Assembly: GCF_031344075.1 (NCBI RefSeq)
Contig: NZ_JAVJAN010000022.1
Coordinates: 1 to 64,000 of the forward strand
Length of the DNA stretch: 64,000 bases
Reading direction: 5' to 3'
Origin: Clostridium aquiflavi
GTDB lineage: Bacteria; Bacillota; Clostridia; Clostridiales; Clostridiaceae
Shown: one piece after another, positions 43,042-52,719 of the stretch
Position numbering within the stretch: the first letter of the stretch is position 1
How the letters are laid out: every line of letters starts with the position of its first letter
Notes under the pieces: model-generated
The model's input: the letters and a program-made list of their open reading frames with translations, nothing else
What the model was told of the DNA's origin: nothing
The model's database searches: none
Position numbers and translations under genes: made by a program

Positions 43042-44649
43042 ATGAAAGAAGAATCATCTACTAAAGGCTTTGTAATTCTTTCAGCAGCAGGACTTTTAGC
43101 TAAACTGATGTCTGTATTTTATGTTCCGTTATTAAGAAGAACAATAGGTCTTGAAGGCCTTGGAATATACCAAATGTGTTATGAAGTATTCATATTTGCA
43201 TATGCAGTAACTACTTTAGGAGCTCAGCCAGCAATTGCAAAAGTTGTAGCTGAGCTTACAGCTATGAAAAATAAAAGAGATGCAATTAAGGCACTAAAGA
43301 TATCTACAATACTTTATGCTGGTGTTGGCGGTATAATAAGTATACTTATCATGATATTATCTACGCCTATAGCAAATGCAATAGGAACACCACAAGCGGC
43401 ATATGGTCTGCTATTTTTAGCTCCAAGTATTTTTGTGACTTCTATATTGTCAGCATATAGGGGGTACTTTCAAGGTAAAAATAATATGACAGCAATAGCT
43501 GTATCTCAAGTATTAGAACAAATAATAAATGTTGGAGTGAGTTTAGCATTTGCTTATGTTTTAGTAAAAATAAGCATTCCTTATGGTAGCGCTGGTGGAA
43601 CAGTAGGTACTACATTAGGTGCAATAATAGCGTGCCTTTATATGATATATGTATATTATAAGAAAAATTATGAAGGGGAAGCCTTTGGTGCAGAGTCACC
43701 TGTTAAAAGGGTAAGCAATAAGAGAATAGTTAGGAAATTAGTCAAATACGGAGTACCAATCACATTAAGTGCTGGATTACAAAACTTGGGTAGCTTAATT
43801 GATATGGTAAATGTAAAAAATAGATTAGCTTATGCTGGTTTTTTAGAAAAACAAGCTAATGAGCTTTACGGAATACTTGGAACGTACAAAACATTACTTT
43901 CTGTTCCGTTAGTAATAGTTACAGCACTAGCAACAACAGTATTACCTGCAATTGTAAGTGCAGTAGCTATAAAAGATAAAAAAGAGATTAGAAGAAAAGT
44001 AAATTTTGCATTTAGAATAACTTATGCAGTGACAATACCAGCAGCTGTAGGACTTGCCGTTTTAAGTAAAGAAATTTATTTATTATTATATGGCTCAGAA
44101 CAAGGATTTGAATTAATGATATACGGTTCTGTTGTTGTAATATTAATGGCCGTTGTACAAATTCAAAATGTTATATTGCAAAGTATGAATAAGCTTTACT
44201 TTGTTTTAGGAACATTTATGATAGGTATAGTAGCTAAAATAGTTACAAATTACATATTGGTTGGAATGCCAGAGATCAATGTATTAGGTGCTGTTTTTGG
44301 TAATTTTCTATGGTTTGCAATACCTTTTATATTAAATCAACGAAAACTTAGCAAAACATTAAAAATGAGATTACCAATGTTTAAGCATACTTTAAAACCG
44401 ATTCTTTCTTCAATAGGAATGGTTGCAGGCATATACTTAATTAAAGAACCTTTTGGAGTATTACTCATATTGTTAGATGCTGGAGGAATAGCACAAGGAT
44501 TAGTAACAATGCTTATGATTTCAGTAGGTGGATTTGCATACTTGTACTTGATGATAATATTAGGCGGCATCAGAAAAAATGATATTACGTCATTCTCTCA
44601 AAAAGCATATAATATCTTGCCAAGATTTTTGAGAGTAAAATTAAAATAA
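43042..44649 (+). CDS. polysaccharide/lipid flippase, YtgP/MurJ-like (SpoVB family)
   Basis: A 535-residue MOP-superfamily membrane protein with about 14 hydrophobic segments. It starts STKGFVILSAAGLLAKLMSV and has the family stretch YRGYFQGKNNMTAIAVSQVLEQ. This branch includes Bacillus YtgP (MurJ), a lipid II flippase, so a role in cell-wall precursor export is likely. It begins nine bases after rluA and faces spoVB, a relative on the opposite strand. Confidence 0.88.
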   Translation: MKEESSTKGFVILSAAGLLAKLMSVFYVPLLRRTIGLEGLGIYQMCYEVFIFAYAVTTLGAQPAIAKVVAELTAMKNKRDAIKALKISTILYAGVGGIISILIMILSTPIANAIGTPQAAYGLLFLAPSIFVTSILSAYRGYFQGKNNMTAIAVSQVLEQIINVGVSLAFAYVLVKISIPYGSAGGTVGTTLGAIIACLYMIYVYYKKNYEGEAFGAESPVKRVSNKRIVRKLVKYGVPITLSAGLQNLGSLIDMVNVKNRLAYAGFLEKQANELYGILGTYKTLLSVPLVIVTALATTVLPAIVSAVAIKDKKEIRRKVNFAFRITYAVTIPAAVGLAVLSKEIYLLLYGSEQGFELMIYGSVVVILMAVVQIQNVILQSMNKLYFVLGTFMIGIVAKIVTNYILVGMPEINVLGAVFGNFLWFAIPFILNQRKLSKTLKMRLPMFKHTLKPILSSIGMVAGIYLIKEPFGVLLILLDAGGIAQGLVTMLMISVGGFAYLYLMIILGGIRKNDITSFSQKAYNILPRFLRVKLK

Positions 44650-44706
44650 TTGGCTATGTTTGAATAGAATCTTGATGTGAGTTTGAGAAATAGGATATAA
44701 CATAAT
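44650..44706. repeat. dispersed palindromic element, degenerate copy F
   Basis: TTGGCTATGTTT followed by CTTGATGTGA resembles the reverse complement of copy A (TTGGCTATGTTTTA then TGTTGATATATG). It ends near AACATAA. It lies between the two convergent flippase genes. Confidence 0.4.
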
Positions 44707-44713
44707 TAAGGAG

Positions 44714-44758
44714 AAAGTTCATGTTTCTAAATGTAGAGTTTAGAAACATGAACTTTTT
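44714..44758. terminator. terminator between convergent flippase genes
   Basis: AAAGTTCATGTTTCTAAA (44714-44731) and its complement (44739-44756) form an 18-bp stem with T after it. Confidence 0.85.
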
Positions 44759-44824
44759 ATGTTTGTCAAAAATTAAAAATTCTAATTTCCCAGTTTTTAA
44801 TTAAAATAAGTAGTAAATACATTA

Positions 44825-46324
44825 TTAAACATCGCTTTCTCCAAAGGTTCCAAGATATAAAAATATTATAAAAGTTAAACCAATTACCATAAAACTATTT
44901 ACTATAGGTAAATTAACTAAAACATTTTTAGCGAATATATTAATAATTAAAAAGCTTAAAATACCAAGAAGTAAGTATATTATTACATTTGTAAAATTTA
45001 AATTTATATTAATATGTTTCTTAACTTCGTATAAATTAAGTGATAATCCAATACCACAAGCTATAAATAGAGTTATACTATTACCAAAAATATTTATACA
45101 CGGTATTGATGTAAATACATATAAGCATACTAACTCAATTGAAGCTTCAATTAATGAATTTCTAAGAATAACACCCTGCCTATTAAGACCATTTAAAATT
45201 CCAAACATAGTAGTAGAAGTGAAGAAAATCGGTGCAGCAAGTGATGCAACTCTTATATATGGACCTAAATCATTTCTGCCATAAAAAATTTTTCCTAATT
45301 CATCAGGAATGATATTGCATATTATAGTCGTTGAAAGTCCAAGTAAAAAGGCTAGTTTAATTACTTTTCTAATACGAAGAGAAGCCTTATACTGATTTCC
45401 TTGACTTAAAGTTTGCGAAAGATCTGGTATAAGCAAAGTATTTATAGTTGAAACAACAATAAGAGGAATAGCGATCAATCCCATAGCCATACCATTATAT
45501 TTACCTATTAAGCTTAAGGCTTCAGAATAATTAAAACCAGCACATACTAATCTCCTAGGTACAACTAAAGTGCAAAGTGTAGCTAAAATATTGCTTAGGA
45601 AGCCATTTAAACATAAAGGAATTGCTACTATTATTACATCAAACAATAATTGAAATCTACCTTCTGGTTTTTCATATGATTTTGGAATTTTTTTTACAGT
45701 GTATTTATAGTAAATAAATAAACATAATAAGCTTTGAAATTCACCAATGCATAATGCAACAGTAGCTAATGTAACCATATTTTGAAGTGTCTTAGCTTTT
45801 AAGAAAAATATTAAAATACTTACAGTTACAATTCTCATAGCTTTTTCAAAAATATCAATAATAGCAGGTGCTTTTATTTCCGATGTTCCATAAAAATAGC
45901 CTTTAAAAATATTTGAAATTGCAATACAAACCATAGCTGGACATATAACACGTATAGCATCAATAGTTCGCACATCATTAACACCATATTTACCTATTAT
46001 TGGTGCAGCAAAAAAAACCATTATGCCAATAAGTAGAGCCCAGGTTATGTTAAAAAGAGAAACAATTCGTATAGTTCTAGTTATATTTTTATATTCTCCT
46101 TTTTGTTTATATATTGCAGATATTTTAGAAATAGCAGCTACGATTCCTGCACTCATAAGGCATATGAACAAATTATAAATTGGCATAACTAAGTTATATA
46201 AGCCCATACCCTCGGGACCAAGTATTTTAGACAAATATATAGTAAATATAAATCCAAGAATTCCTGTTGTTATATTAGAAGCCGTCAGTAAAAAAGAATT
46301 CTTTAAAAAGTTGTCCTTACTCAA
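44825..46324 (-). CDS. spoVB: stage V sporulation protein B
   Basis: A 499-residue MOP-superfamily membrane protein with about 14 hydrophobic segments. It starts MSKDNFLKNSFLLTASNITT and has GPEGMGLYNLVMPIYNLFICL, the SpoVB pattern. In Bacillus SpoVB is needed for spore cortex synthesis, probably by moving peptidoglycan precursors. TTG start with AAAGGAG ten bases upstream. It supports a spore-forming host. Confidence 0.88.
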   Translation of the reverse strand: MSKDNFLKNSFLLTASNITTGILGFIFTIYLSKILGPEGMGLYNLVMPIYNLFICLMSAGIVAAISKISAIYKQKGEYKNITRTIRIVSLFNITWALLIGIMVFFAAPIIGKYGVNDVRTIDAIRVICPAMVCIAISNIFKGYFYGTSEIKAPAIIDIFEKAMRIVTVSILIFFLKAKTLQNMVTLATVALCIGEFQSLLCLFIYYKYTVKKIPKSYEKPEGRFQLLFDVIIVAIPLCLNGFLSNILATLCTLVVPRRLVCAGFNYSEALSLIGKYNGMAMGLIAIPLIVVSTINTLLIPDLSQTLSQGNQYKASLRIRKVIKLAFLLGLSTTIICNIIPDELGKIFYGRNDLGPYIRVASLAAPIFFTSTTMFGILNGLNRQGVILRNSLIEASIELVCLYVFTSIPCINIFGNSITLFIACGIGLSLNLYEVKKHININLNFTNVIIYLLLGILSFLIINIFAKNVLVNLPIVNSFMVIGLTFIIFLYLGTFGESDV

Positions 46325-46520
46325 ATCTAATTCACTCCTTTAAATTACAATAAAGCATATTCAAAGTAATGACTAAATATGAACATTTTAAATTAAAAGT
46401 TAAGATATGATAAACATTTTAATTTAAAAGGTTAAGCTTAAGGGTATATTTTATTAGATTTAAAATATAAATTTAACAAGGGAAAATATATGGTTAATTT
46501 TATATTGAGGGGGTTAAGAT

Positions 46521-47825
46521 TTGAAAAGATTTTGTCAATTTTTATTTAGTTCCGTTATAATAGTAAGTTTAGCTTTTTTATTGTTTAAATTTTCAGGAAT
46601 TTATAGAGTAAACATTTTAAAAGATAATATAGATTGGAGTATTTCATCAAAAAATTGTAAGAATGCAGTGGCTTTTGATAAAGATGAATATGAAAATACA
46701 TATGTGGCGTATAAGAACTATATAAAATTATTAAAAGATGATGGAAGAGAAGAAACATTGGTAGAAAATAAGTCGTTTTCTATAGAAAGTATAGTTTGTA
46801 CAAAGGATGATATGTATTTTATTTCAAATGATGAACTTTATCATTATAATATGGCAAGTAAATTTCTGGAGGTAATTCTAAAAGAAATACCAACAAACGG
46901 TGAAAATCTTGATAGAAATCTTATTGTTAAGGATTCAAATTTACTTTTATCAATTGGAGCAGCAACTAATTCCGGAATTGCAGAAGGTAATGGAGAAATA
47001 GATTTTAACAAAATTCCATACGATAAGAGTCCTATAAATATTGTATTGAATGGTGAAAATTATGGAGAAGAAAAAACAGGGGCATATATGCCATATACCA
47101 ATTCAAGTATTAGAGGTCAAAAAATAAGTGCTGAAAAATTTGGAAACGCATCTGTTATAAAAATAGATTTAAAAACTAATAAGACCTCTCTATATGCATG
47201 TGGAATAAGAAATATAACAGGGTGGGACTTAGATAGCAATAATAATTTAATAGCAATAGTTGGTGGTATGGAGGAGAAAGGAGTAAGACCTGTTAAAAGA
47301 GATTTTGATTATTTATACAAATTACAGGAAGAAAACTGGTATGGATGGCCAGATTTTAGTGGAGGGGATCCAATAAGTTCACCAAGATTTAATGATGAAA
47401 ATAAATTAATGCCTATAATAAATAATCCACCTAATAAAATTGTTGATGGACCAGAATATCAATTTTCTAAAGTTAATAGTATTAAATGTTTAGCAATAGA
47501 TAAAGAAGGTAAAATTTTAGAAAAAGATTCTAATGTATTTTATGATAAAAAGAATAACGTTATAAGTTCAGTAAATTCAAATGGTGTTTTATACAAGCTG
47601 TTAAAATTAAAAGGTGAAAGTGATGTAAAAGGAATAAAATACTCATGTGGTAATATATATATATTAGATTCAGGTATAGGTTGCATATATAAATTACAAT
47701 GTGGTAATTTAGGACTAAATTTCAACTTACCAAAGCCAGTTTGGATATTTATAATAGTTCTTTTATTTAGTTTGCTCATACTAAATATAATTAGATTTAA
47801 TAATAAAAAGAATAAGAGTATTTAA
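46521..47825 (+). CDS. membrane-anchored beta-propeller, sorbosone/glucose dehydrogenase-like
   Basis: 434 residues with a membrane segment at each end (about 8-25 and 409-426, PVWIFIIVLLFSLLIL) and an outer domain between them. The motif ENWYGWPDFSGGDPI (about 272-286) and GIRNITGWDLD are hallmarks of the soluble PQQ-type glucose/sorbosone dehydrogenase propeller. The usual catalytic His and full blade pattern are not clear, and clostridia generally lack PQQ, so it may be a binding or structural propeller. TTG start behind GAGGGGG. Confidence 0.7.
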   Translation: MKRFCQFLFSSVIIVSLAFLLFKFSGIYRVNILKDNIDWSISSKNCKNAVAFDKDEYENTYVAYKNYIKLLKDDGREETLVENKSFSIESIVCTKDDMYFISNDELYHYNMASKFLEVILKEIPTNGENLDRNLIVKDSNLLLSIGAATNSGIAEGNGEIDFNKIPYDKSPINIVLNGENYGEEKTGAYMPYTNSSIRGQKISAEKFGNASVIKIDLKTNKTSLYACGIRNITGWDLDSNNNLIAIVGGMEEKGVRPVKRDFDYLYKLQEENWYGWPDFSGGDPISSPRFNDENKLMPIINNPPNKIVDGPEYQFSKVNSIKCLAIDKEGKILEKDSNVFYDKKNNVISSVNSNGVLYKLLKLKGESDVKGIKYSCGNIYILDSGIGCIYKLQCGNLGLNFNLPKPVWIFIIVLLFSLLILNIIRFNNKKNKSI

Positions 47826-47847
47826 AATAAAGCCTTAAAGTGAAATA

Positions 47848-47895
47848 GAAACTGCTCTATAAAAGTAAATATTATAGAGTGGTTTCTTATTTTAA
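47848..47895 (+). terminator. terminator after the propeller gene
   Basis: GAAACTGCTCTATAA (47848-47862) pairs with TTATAGAGTGGTTTC (47872-47886) around two mismatches. TTATTTT follows. Confidence 0.75.
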
Positions 47896-48019
47896 TTAAA
47901 CTTTTTTATGAAATTTTAAATTTTTAGACTTAATATTATTAAAAAAATTGTTTCCATAACTTTAATAATACGCTTAATAATGATAGAATATATATTTAGA
48001 GGGAAAAGAGGGGAATTTT

Positions 48020-48583
48020 ATGGGGAAAACATTAGTTATTAATTTAGAAGACATTAATTTAAAAGGTGACGTATTAGATGTTGGACAAGAAAATTTTGGT
48101 GTAATATACAGTATTTCCAAAGAAGTAGAATCAGAATTGTCACTTGATTATGTTTTTAGTAATGATAAAGAGGGGTTAGAAGGAAGTGAATATGACGCAT
48201 GTACACTTTTTTTTAATTTAAATAGATTTTGGAGTAACATAGAAAAAGAAAAGTTAATTAAAGAAATTAATTCTTATATAAAAGAGAATGGAGAAATATT
48301 AATTTGGGATATTAATAAAGAAAGAGGTAAATTATTTAATAATAAAATAAGAGTTATACTTCCAAAGGGTAAAGTAAAAGAATTTACATTTAAAAATTTG
48401 AATCCAATAATAAGTTCAAATGTAGAAGATATAAAAAAGATACTTTTAAAATATTTTGATATAGAAGAGATAAAAGTTTGGGAGGATATGTTTTTTATAA
48501 GAGCTAAAAAACTTAAAAATGAAATAAACTCTAAAGAAGTAGAGGAGACAAATACGAATGAGGATATTACTTACAGCAATTAA
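48020..48583 (+). CDS. methyltransferase-like protein (degenerate SAM-binding fold)
   Basis: 187 residues with the outline of a small class I SAM methyltransferase: LKGDVLDVGQENFGVIY near the start, EYDACTLFFNLNRFW in the middle, GEILIWDINKERGK, and a C-terminal DIEEIKVWEDMFFIRAKK. The SAM loop reads DVGQENFG rather than GxGxG, so SAM binding is doubtful. GAGGGGAA precedes the ATG. It overlaps the radical SAM gene by 26 bases and is likely translated with it. Confidence 0.6.
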   Translation: MGKTLVINLEDINLKGDVLDVGQENFGVIYSISKEVESELSLDYVFSNDKEGLEGSEYDACTLFFNLNRFWSNIEKEKLIKEINSYIKENGEILIWDINKERGKLFNNKIRVILPKGKVKEFTFKNLNPIISSNVEDIKKILLKYFDIEEIKVWEDMFFIRAKKLKNEINSKEVEETNTNEDITYSN

Positions 48584-50222
48584 CTCTAAATTTATTCATA
48601 GTAATTTAGCAGTTAGATATTTAAGAAATTTTACTAAAGATATGGATTGTGAAAGTATAATAAGGGAATTTTCTATTAATGATAGAGAAGAAAAGATATT
48701 AGAAGAAATTATTAATGAAAAGCCTGATGTTGTTGCTTTTTCAGTTTATATATGGAACGTAGAAATGGTTACAAGACTGTCTAATCTTATTAAGAATGTT
48801 GATGAAAATATTGAAATTTTATATGGAGGACCAGAGGTGTCATTTGATTCACATAAGTTTTTAGAAAATAACATTGGAGAATATGTTATTGAAGGTGAAG
48901 GTGAAAAGACATATAGAGATTTTATTTTATATAAACTTGGTTTAAAGAATGTAAATGAGATAAAAGGTCTTCACTATAAAAAAGATGGAAATGTATATTC
49001 TAATGAAAAAAGACCTCTTATGTCTATGGATGACTTAGTATTTCCATATGAAGATTATGAAAATTTAGATAATAAGATAGTTTATTATGAGGCTTCAAGA
49101 GGATGTCCTTTTAATTGCAAATATTGTCTTTCATCAACAAGTCATGGTGTGAGATTTTTAAATATTGAAAGAGTACTAAAGGAATTGCAGTATTTCATCG
49201 ATAAAAGAGTTAGGTTAGTTAAATTTGTAGATCGTACATTTAATTGTAATTATAAATTTTCAATGGCTATATGGAAGTTTTTGATAGAAACAGATACAGA
49301 AACAAAGTTTCATTTTGAAATATCAGCAGATATTTTAAAAGAAGAAGAAATTAAGTTATTATCAAAAGCACCAAAGGGAAGATTTCAATTTGAAGTTGGA
49401 GTTCAAACGACAAATGACAAGGTTCTTAATAATATAAATAGATTTGTTAATTTTGAAGACATAAAAGAAAAGGTTGATGAACTTATGGCTATAAAAAATA
49501 TTAATCAACACTTAGATTTAATAGCTGGTCTTCCAGGGGAGGATTATGATTCATTTGTTAATTCTTTTAATGATGTTTATAAAATAAGACCAGAAGAAAT
49601 TCAATTAGGTTTTTTAAAACTATTAAAGGGATCTTCAATGAGAGAAGAAGCTGAAAAGTATAAAATGAAATTTTCGCCTTATCCACCATATGAAATATTA
49701 AAGACTGATTGCATTAATTATGATGAACTACTAAAATTAAAAAAGGTAGAAGCTATGGTAGATAAATATTATAATTCCAAAAAATTCAATAATATTATTA
49801 GATTTTTTGAGAGTAAATTTGATACACCATTTGAATTTTATTATTCACTAGGAAAATTTTTTCATAGAAAAGGATATTTTAATAAAAACATTGGAAATAT
49901 AGAATATTATAAAGTATTTTTAGACTTTAATAATGAAGTTTTGAAAGATAATAACGATATATTAAATGAAATACTAAAATTTGATTATTTAATATTCAAT
50001 AAAAAGCGTGGATTACCAGATTTTTTAAGAAGTAATATTAAAAAAGAAGATGAAAAAGATATAAAAGATAAATTAAAGCATAAATATTCATTTAAGGAGT
50101 ATTATTTAGAAAAATTCTCAATAAATATTGAGGAGTATATTTTAAATGGAAATATACAAATATCAGAAAGTTATTATTTGTTTAATAATACTGGTGATTA
50201 TATAAATCTAAAAATAAGTTAG
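48558..50222 (+). CDS. B12-binding domain radical SAM protein (DUF4080 type)
   Basis: 554 residues. About 1-125 is a Rossmann-like cobalamin-binding domain (EKPDVVAFSVYIWNVEM, EILYGGPEVS), without an obvious DxHxxG motif. The radical SAM domain has the cluster motif CPFNCKYC with Cys183, Cys187 and Cys190. The C-terminal part (about 370-554) fits the DUF4080 domain. GAGGAG precedes the ATG. The reaction is unknown; the overlap with the methyltransferase-like gene suggests a joint role, possibly methylation or methylthiolation. Confidence 0.85.
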   Translation: MRILLTAINSKFIHSNLAVRYLRNFTKDMDCESIIREFSINDREEKILEEIINEKPDVVAFSVYIWNVEMVTRLSNLIKNVDENIEILYGGPEVSFDSHKFLENNIGEYVIEGEGEKTYRDFILYKLGLKNVNEIKGLHYKKDGNVYSNEKRPLMSMDDLVFPYEDYENLDNKIVYYEASRGCPFNCKYCLSSTSHGVRFLNIERVLKELQYFIDKRVRLVKFVDRTFNCNYKFSMAIWKFLIETDTETKFHFEISADILKEEEIKLLSKAPKGRFQFEVGVQTTNDKVLNNINRFVNFEDIKEKVDELMAIKNINQHLDLIAGLPGEDYDSFVNSFNDVYKIRPEEIQLGFLKLLKGSSMREEAEKYKMKFSPYPPYEILKTDCINYDELLKLKKVEAMVDKYYNSKKFNNIIRFFESKFDTPFEFYYSLGKFFHRKGYFNKNIGNIEYYKVFLDFNNEVLKDNNDILNEILKFDYLIFNKKRGLPDFLRSNIKKEDEKDIKDKLKHKYSFKEYYLEKFSINIEEYILNGNIQISESYYLFNNTGDYINLKIS

Positions 50223-50315
50223 AAGAAGTAAAAGGATGTAAAATAAAGATAACATTTACATAACAGATACTTTACTGAATTTTGACCGATTTTAGCATTT
50301 AATAATTTAAAATTC

Positions 50316-50343
50316 TTGAAAATATACAAAAAGAGTGTATAAT
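50316..50343 (+). promoter_or_regulatory. V-ATPase operon promoter
   Basis: TTGAAA (50316-50321), a 16-base spacer with TG just before the -10, and TATAAT (50338-50343) lie 86 bases before the first ATPase gene. Confidence 0.65.
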
Positions 50344-50428
50344 AAAATAGACACAAAGTAATTAATACTATATAAAGTATTAATATATATATTATTTTTA
50401 TATTTAAGGGCATGAAGGTGGTGATATT

Positions 50429-50755
50429 TTGGCATTAGAAGCAATTGAAGAAATAAAAAAAGCTGAGGCTCAAGCAGAAGAAATTCTTAAAGAAGCTAAT
50501 AATGAAGCTAAAGATATTGTTATGAAAGCTACAGATGAAGCAGAAAAGCAATATCTTGATACTTTATCTTCTGCAAAAGAAAAAGCAAATAAAATTATTT
50601 CAAATGCTGTAGAAGCAGCAAATAAAAAAGCAGAGCCTATAATAAATAAGGGCAAGCAAGAATCAGAAGATATACTACATATATCTGCAGATAAGAAAAA
50701 TAATGCTGTTAAATTAGTGATTGAGAGGATAGTGAAGATTCATGGCAATAGTTAA
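50429..50755 (+). CDS. V-type ATP synthase subunit H (peripheral stalk)
   Basis: A 108-residue, Ala/Glu/Lys-rich continuous coiled coil that forms the stator stalk with subunit E. It equals NtpF of Enterococcus and AhaH of archaea. TTG start behind AAGGTGGTGA. First gene of the nine-gene operon, overlapping subunit I by 14 bases. Confidence 0.85.
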   Translation: MALEAIEEIKKAEAQAEEILKEANNEAKDIVMKATDEAEKQYLDTLSSAKEKANKIISNAVEAANKKAEPIINKGKQESEDILHISADKKNNAVKLVIERIVKIHGNS

Positions 50756-52706
50756 GATGAATAAGTTCACCTTGTTAGCCTTTGAATCAAAGAAAAATGA
50801 ACTTCTTGAAAGAGTACAAAACTTCGCAGAAGTTGAATTTATCAATCTACAAGATGAGAATATTCAAGAAAAAAATGAAGTTCTTAATGAGTTAGATAAG
50901 GATGAAATTGATTCTGACATATCAAGGTGGGAAGAAGAATTATCAAAAGCTAAATTTGCCCTACAGTTCTTAAAGGACTATGTGCCTAAACAATCATTAA
51001 TAAAGTCTTTACGTACAGAAAAACTTTCATTAACTCCTAAAGAACTAGAAAAAAAAGTATTAAATGGAGAATGGGAAGGTGTCTATGATAAAGTTAAAGA
51101 AAAAGAGCATACTTTAGCTTCATTAGACAATGAAAAGACTAGATTACAAGGAAATGTTCAAAGTTTAAAACCATATGAGAATTTTGATTTAGCATTAGGA
51201 TCTTTAGATGATTTAAAAGTAACTGAATATTTCTTAGGAAGCATTGCTAACCAATATGAGGAAGCATTGAAAAATGATTTGAGTGATTGTTATTTAGAAA
51301 TTATATCAAAAGACAATCAAGACACTTACTTCTTCCTTTTAGCTCATAAGGATAAGAAAGAAGAAGTGGAAGAGGTACTAAGAGGGTTTGGATTTAGTCC
51401 GTTTAAAACAGATGAGAAAGAACTCCCTTTAAAGCTTATTCAAGAATATAATGAAAGAATGTCCTTAATTGATTCTGAAAAGTTCTTAGTAAAAGAAGAA
51501 TTAGCAGGATTTGAGGAAAATTTAGAAAGCTTGAAATTAGCTTATGAATATTACTATAACTTAGTAAATAGAAAATCTATTACTAATAGATTTTTGAAGA
51601 CTGATAAAACAGTCTTATTACAAGGATGGGTTCCTAGTGAAAAAAATGATAGGTTAACTCAAATTACTAAGGATGTATTAGGTGAGGATTACTATTTAGC
51701 TTTTGAAGATGTTAAAGAAGAAGAAATTGATGATGTACCTATTAAATTGCAAAACAATGATTTAAATGCATCATTCGAATCAGTAACATCAATGTATGCT
51801 TTACCTAAGTATAATGATATAGACCCCACTCCATTTGTTACACCATTCTATTTGGTTTTCTTTGGAATGATGGTTGCAGATGCAGGATATGGATTATTAT
51901 TGTTATTAGGAACTCTTGGAGCATTAAAGTTATTTAATTTTAATGCAGAAACGAAAAAAATGGTTAAGTTCTTTATGTATTTAAGTTTCCCAACAATTAT
52001 ATTTGGATTAATTTATGGTTCATTCTTTGGAGACTTAATAGGTATTAAAGGTTTAATTGATACAAGTACAGATGTTATGACAATACTAGTTATGTCAGTA
52101 GTATTTGGTGCAATTCAAATTGTGTTTGGATTATTTATAAAAGCAGCTGTATTAATAAGGGCAGGAAAGAAATTAGATGCTTTTATGGATGTTGGATCAT
52201 GGCTTATAACTCTATGTTCTATTGGAGGAATTGGAGCTGGATCAATGCTTAATATACCAGTACTAAAAACAGCATCTATAGCAGGTGCCATTATTGGTTC
52301 TATATTAATTGTTTTAACACAAGGAAGACAAATGGAATCAACAGGTGGAAAAATAGGCCAAGGTCTTTATGAATTATATGGTATTACAGGATACATAAGT
52401 GACTTAGTATCATACACAAGACTTATGGCAATAGGTTTATCAGGTGGATCTATAGCAGGAGCTATAAACATGATTATGGGAATGGTATCAGATAATGGTA
52501 ATTCACTTTTAGGAACTATTCTGTTTGCACCATTAATATTTATCATGTTCCAAACAGTAAACTTATTATTATCATTATTAAGTGGATATGTTCATACATT
52601 AAGACTTACTTATGTAGAATATTTCTCAAAATTTTACGATGGTGGTGGAAAAGCATTTGAGCCACTTGAAGCAAAAAATGAATACATTAATTTAAGAGAA
52701 GAGTAG
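50742..52706 (+). CDS. ntpI: V-type ATP synthase subunit I
   Basis: The a-subunit of the membrane motor, 654 residues. The cytoplasmic N-terminal half (about 1-345) is coiled and contacts the peripheral stalks. The C-terminal half has about eight membrane spans starting at TPFYLVFFGMMVADAGYGLL. The conserved Arg that faces the rotor is probably in SYTRLMAIGLSGG. Ion path is discussed with subunit K. Confidence 0.93.
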   Translation: MAIVKMNKFTLLAFESKKNELLERVQNFAEVEFINLQDENIQEKNEVLNELDKDEIDSDISRWEEELSKAKFALQFLKDYVPKQSLIKSLRTEKLSLTPKELEKKVLNGEWEGVYDKVKEKEHTLASLDNEKTRLQGNVQSLKPYENFDLALGSLDDLKVTEYFLGSIANQYEEALKNDLSDCYLEIISKDNQDTYFFLLAHKDKKEEVEEVLRGFGFSPFKTDEKELPLKLIQEYNERMSLIDSEKFLVKEELAGFEENLESLKLAYEYYYNLVNRKSITNRFLKTDKTVLLQGWVPSEKNDRLTQITKDVLGEDYYLAFEDVKEEEIDDVPIKLQNNDLNASFESVTSMYALPKYNDIDPTPFVTPFYLVFFGMMVADAGYGLLLLLGTLGALKLFNFNAETKKMVKFFMYLSFPTIIFGLIYGSFFGDLIGIKGLIDTSTDVMTILVMSVVFGAIQIVFGLFIKAAVLIRAGKKLDAFMDVGSWLITLCSIGGIGAGSMLNIPVLKTASIAGAIIGSILIVLTQGRQMESTGGKIGQGLYELYGITGYISDLVSYTRLMAIGLSGGSIAGAINMIMGMVSDNGNSLLGTILFAPLIFIMFQTVNLLLSLLSGYVHTLRLTYVEYFSKFYDGGGKAFEPLEAKNEYINLREE

Positions 52707-52719
52707 GAGGACATTTAAA

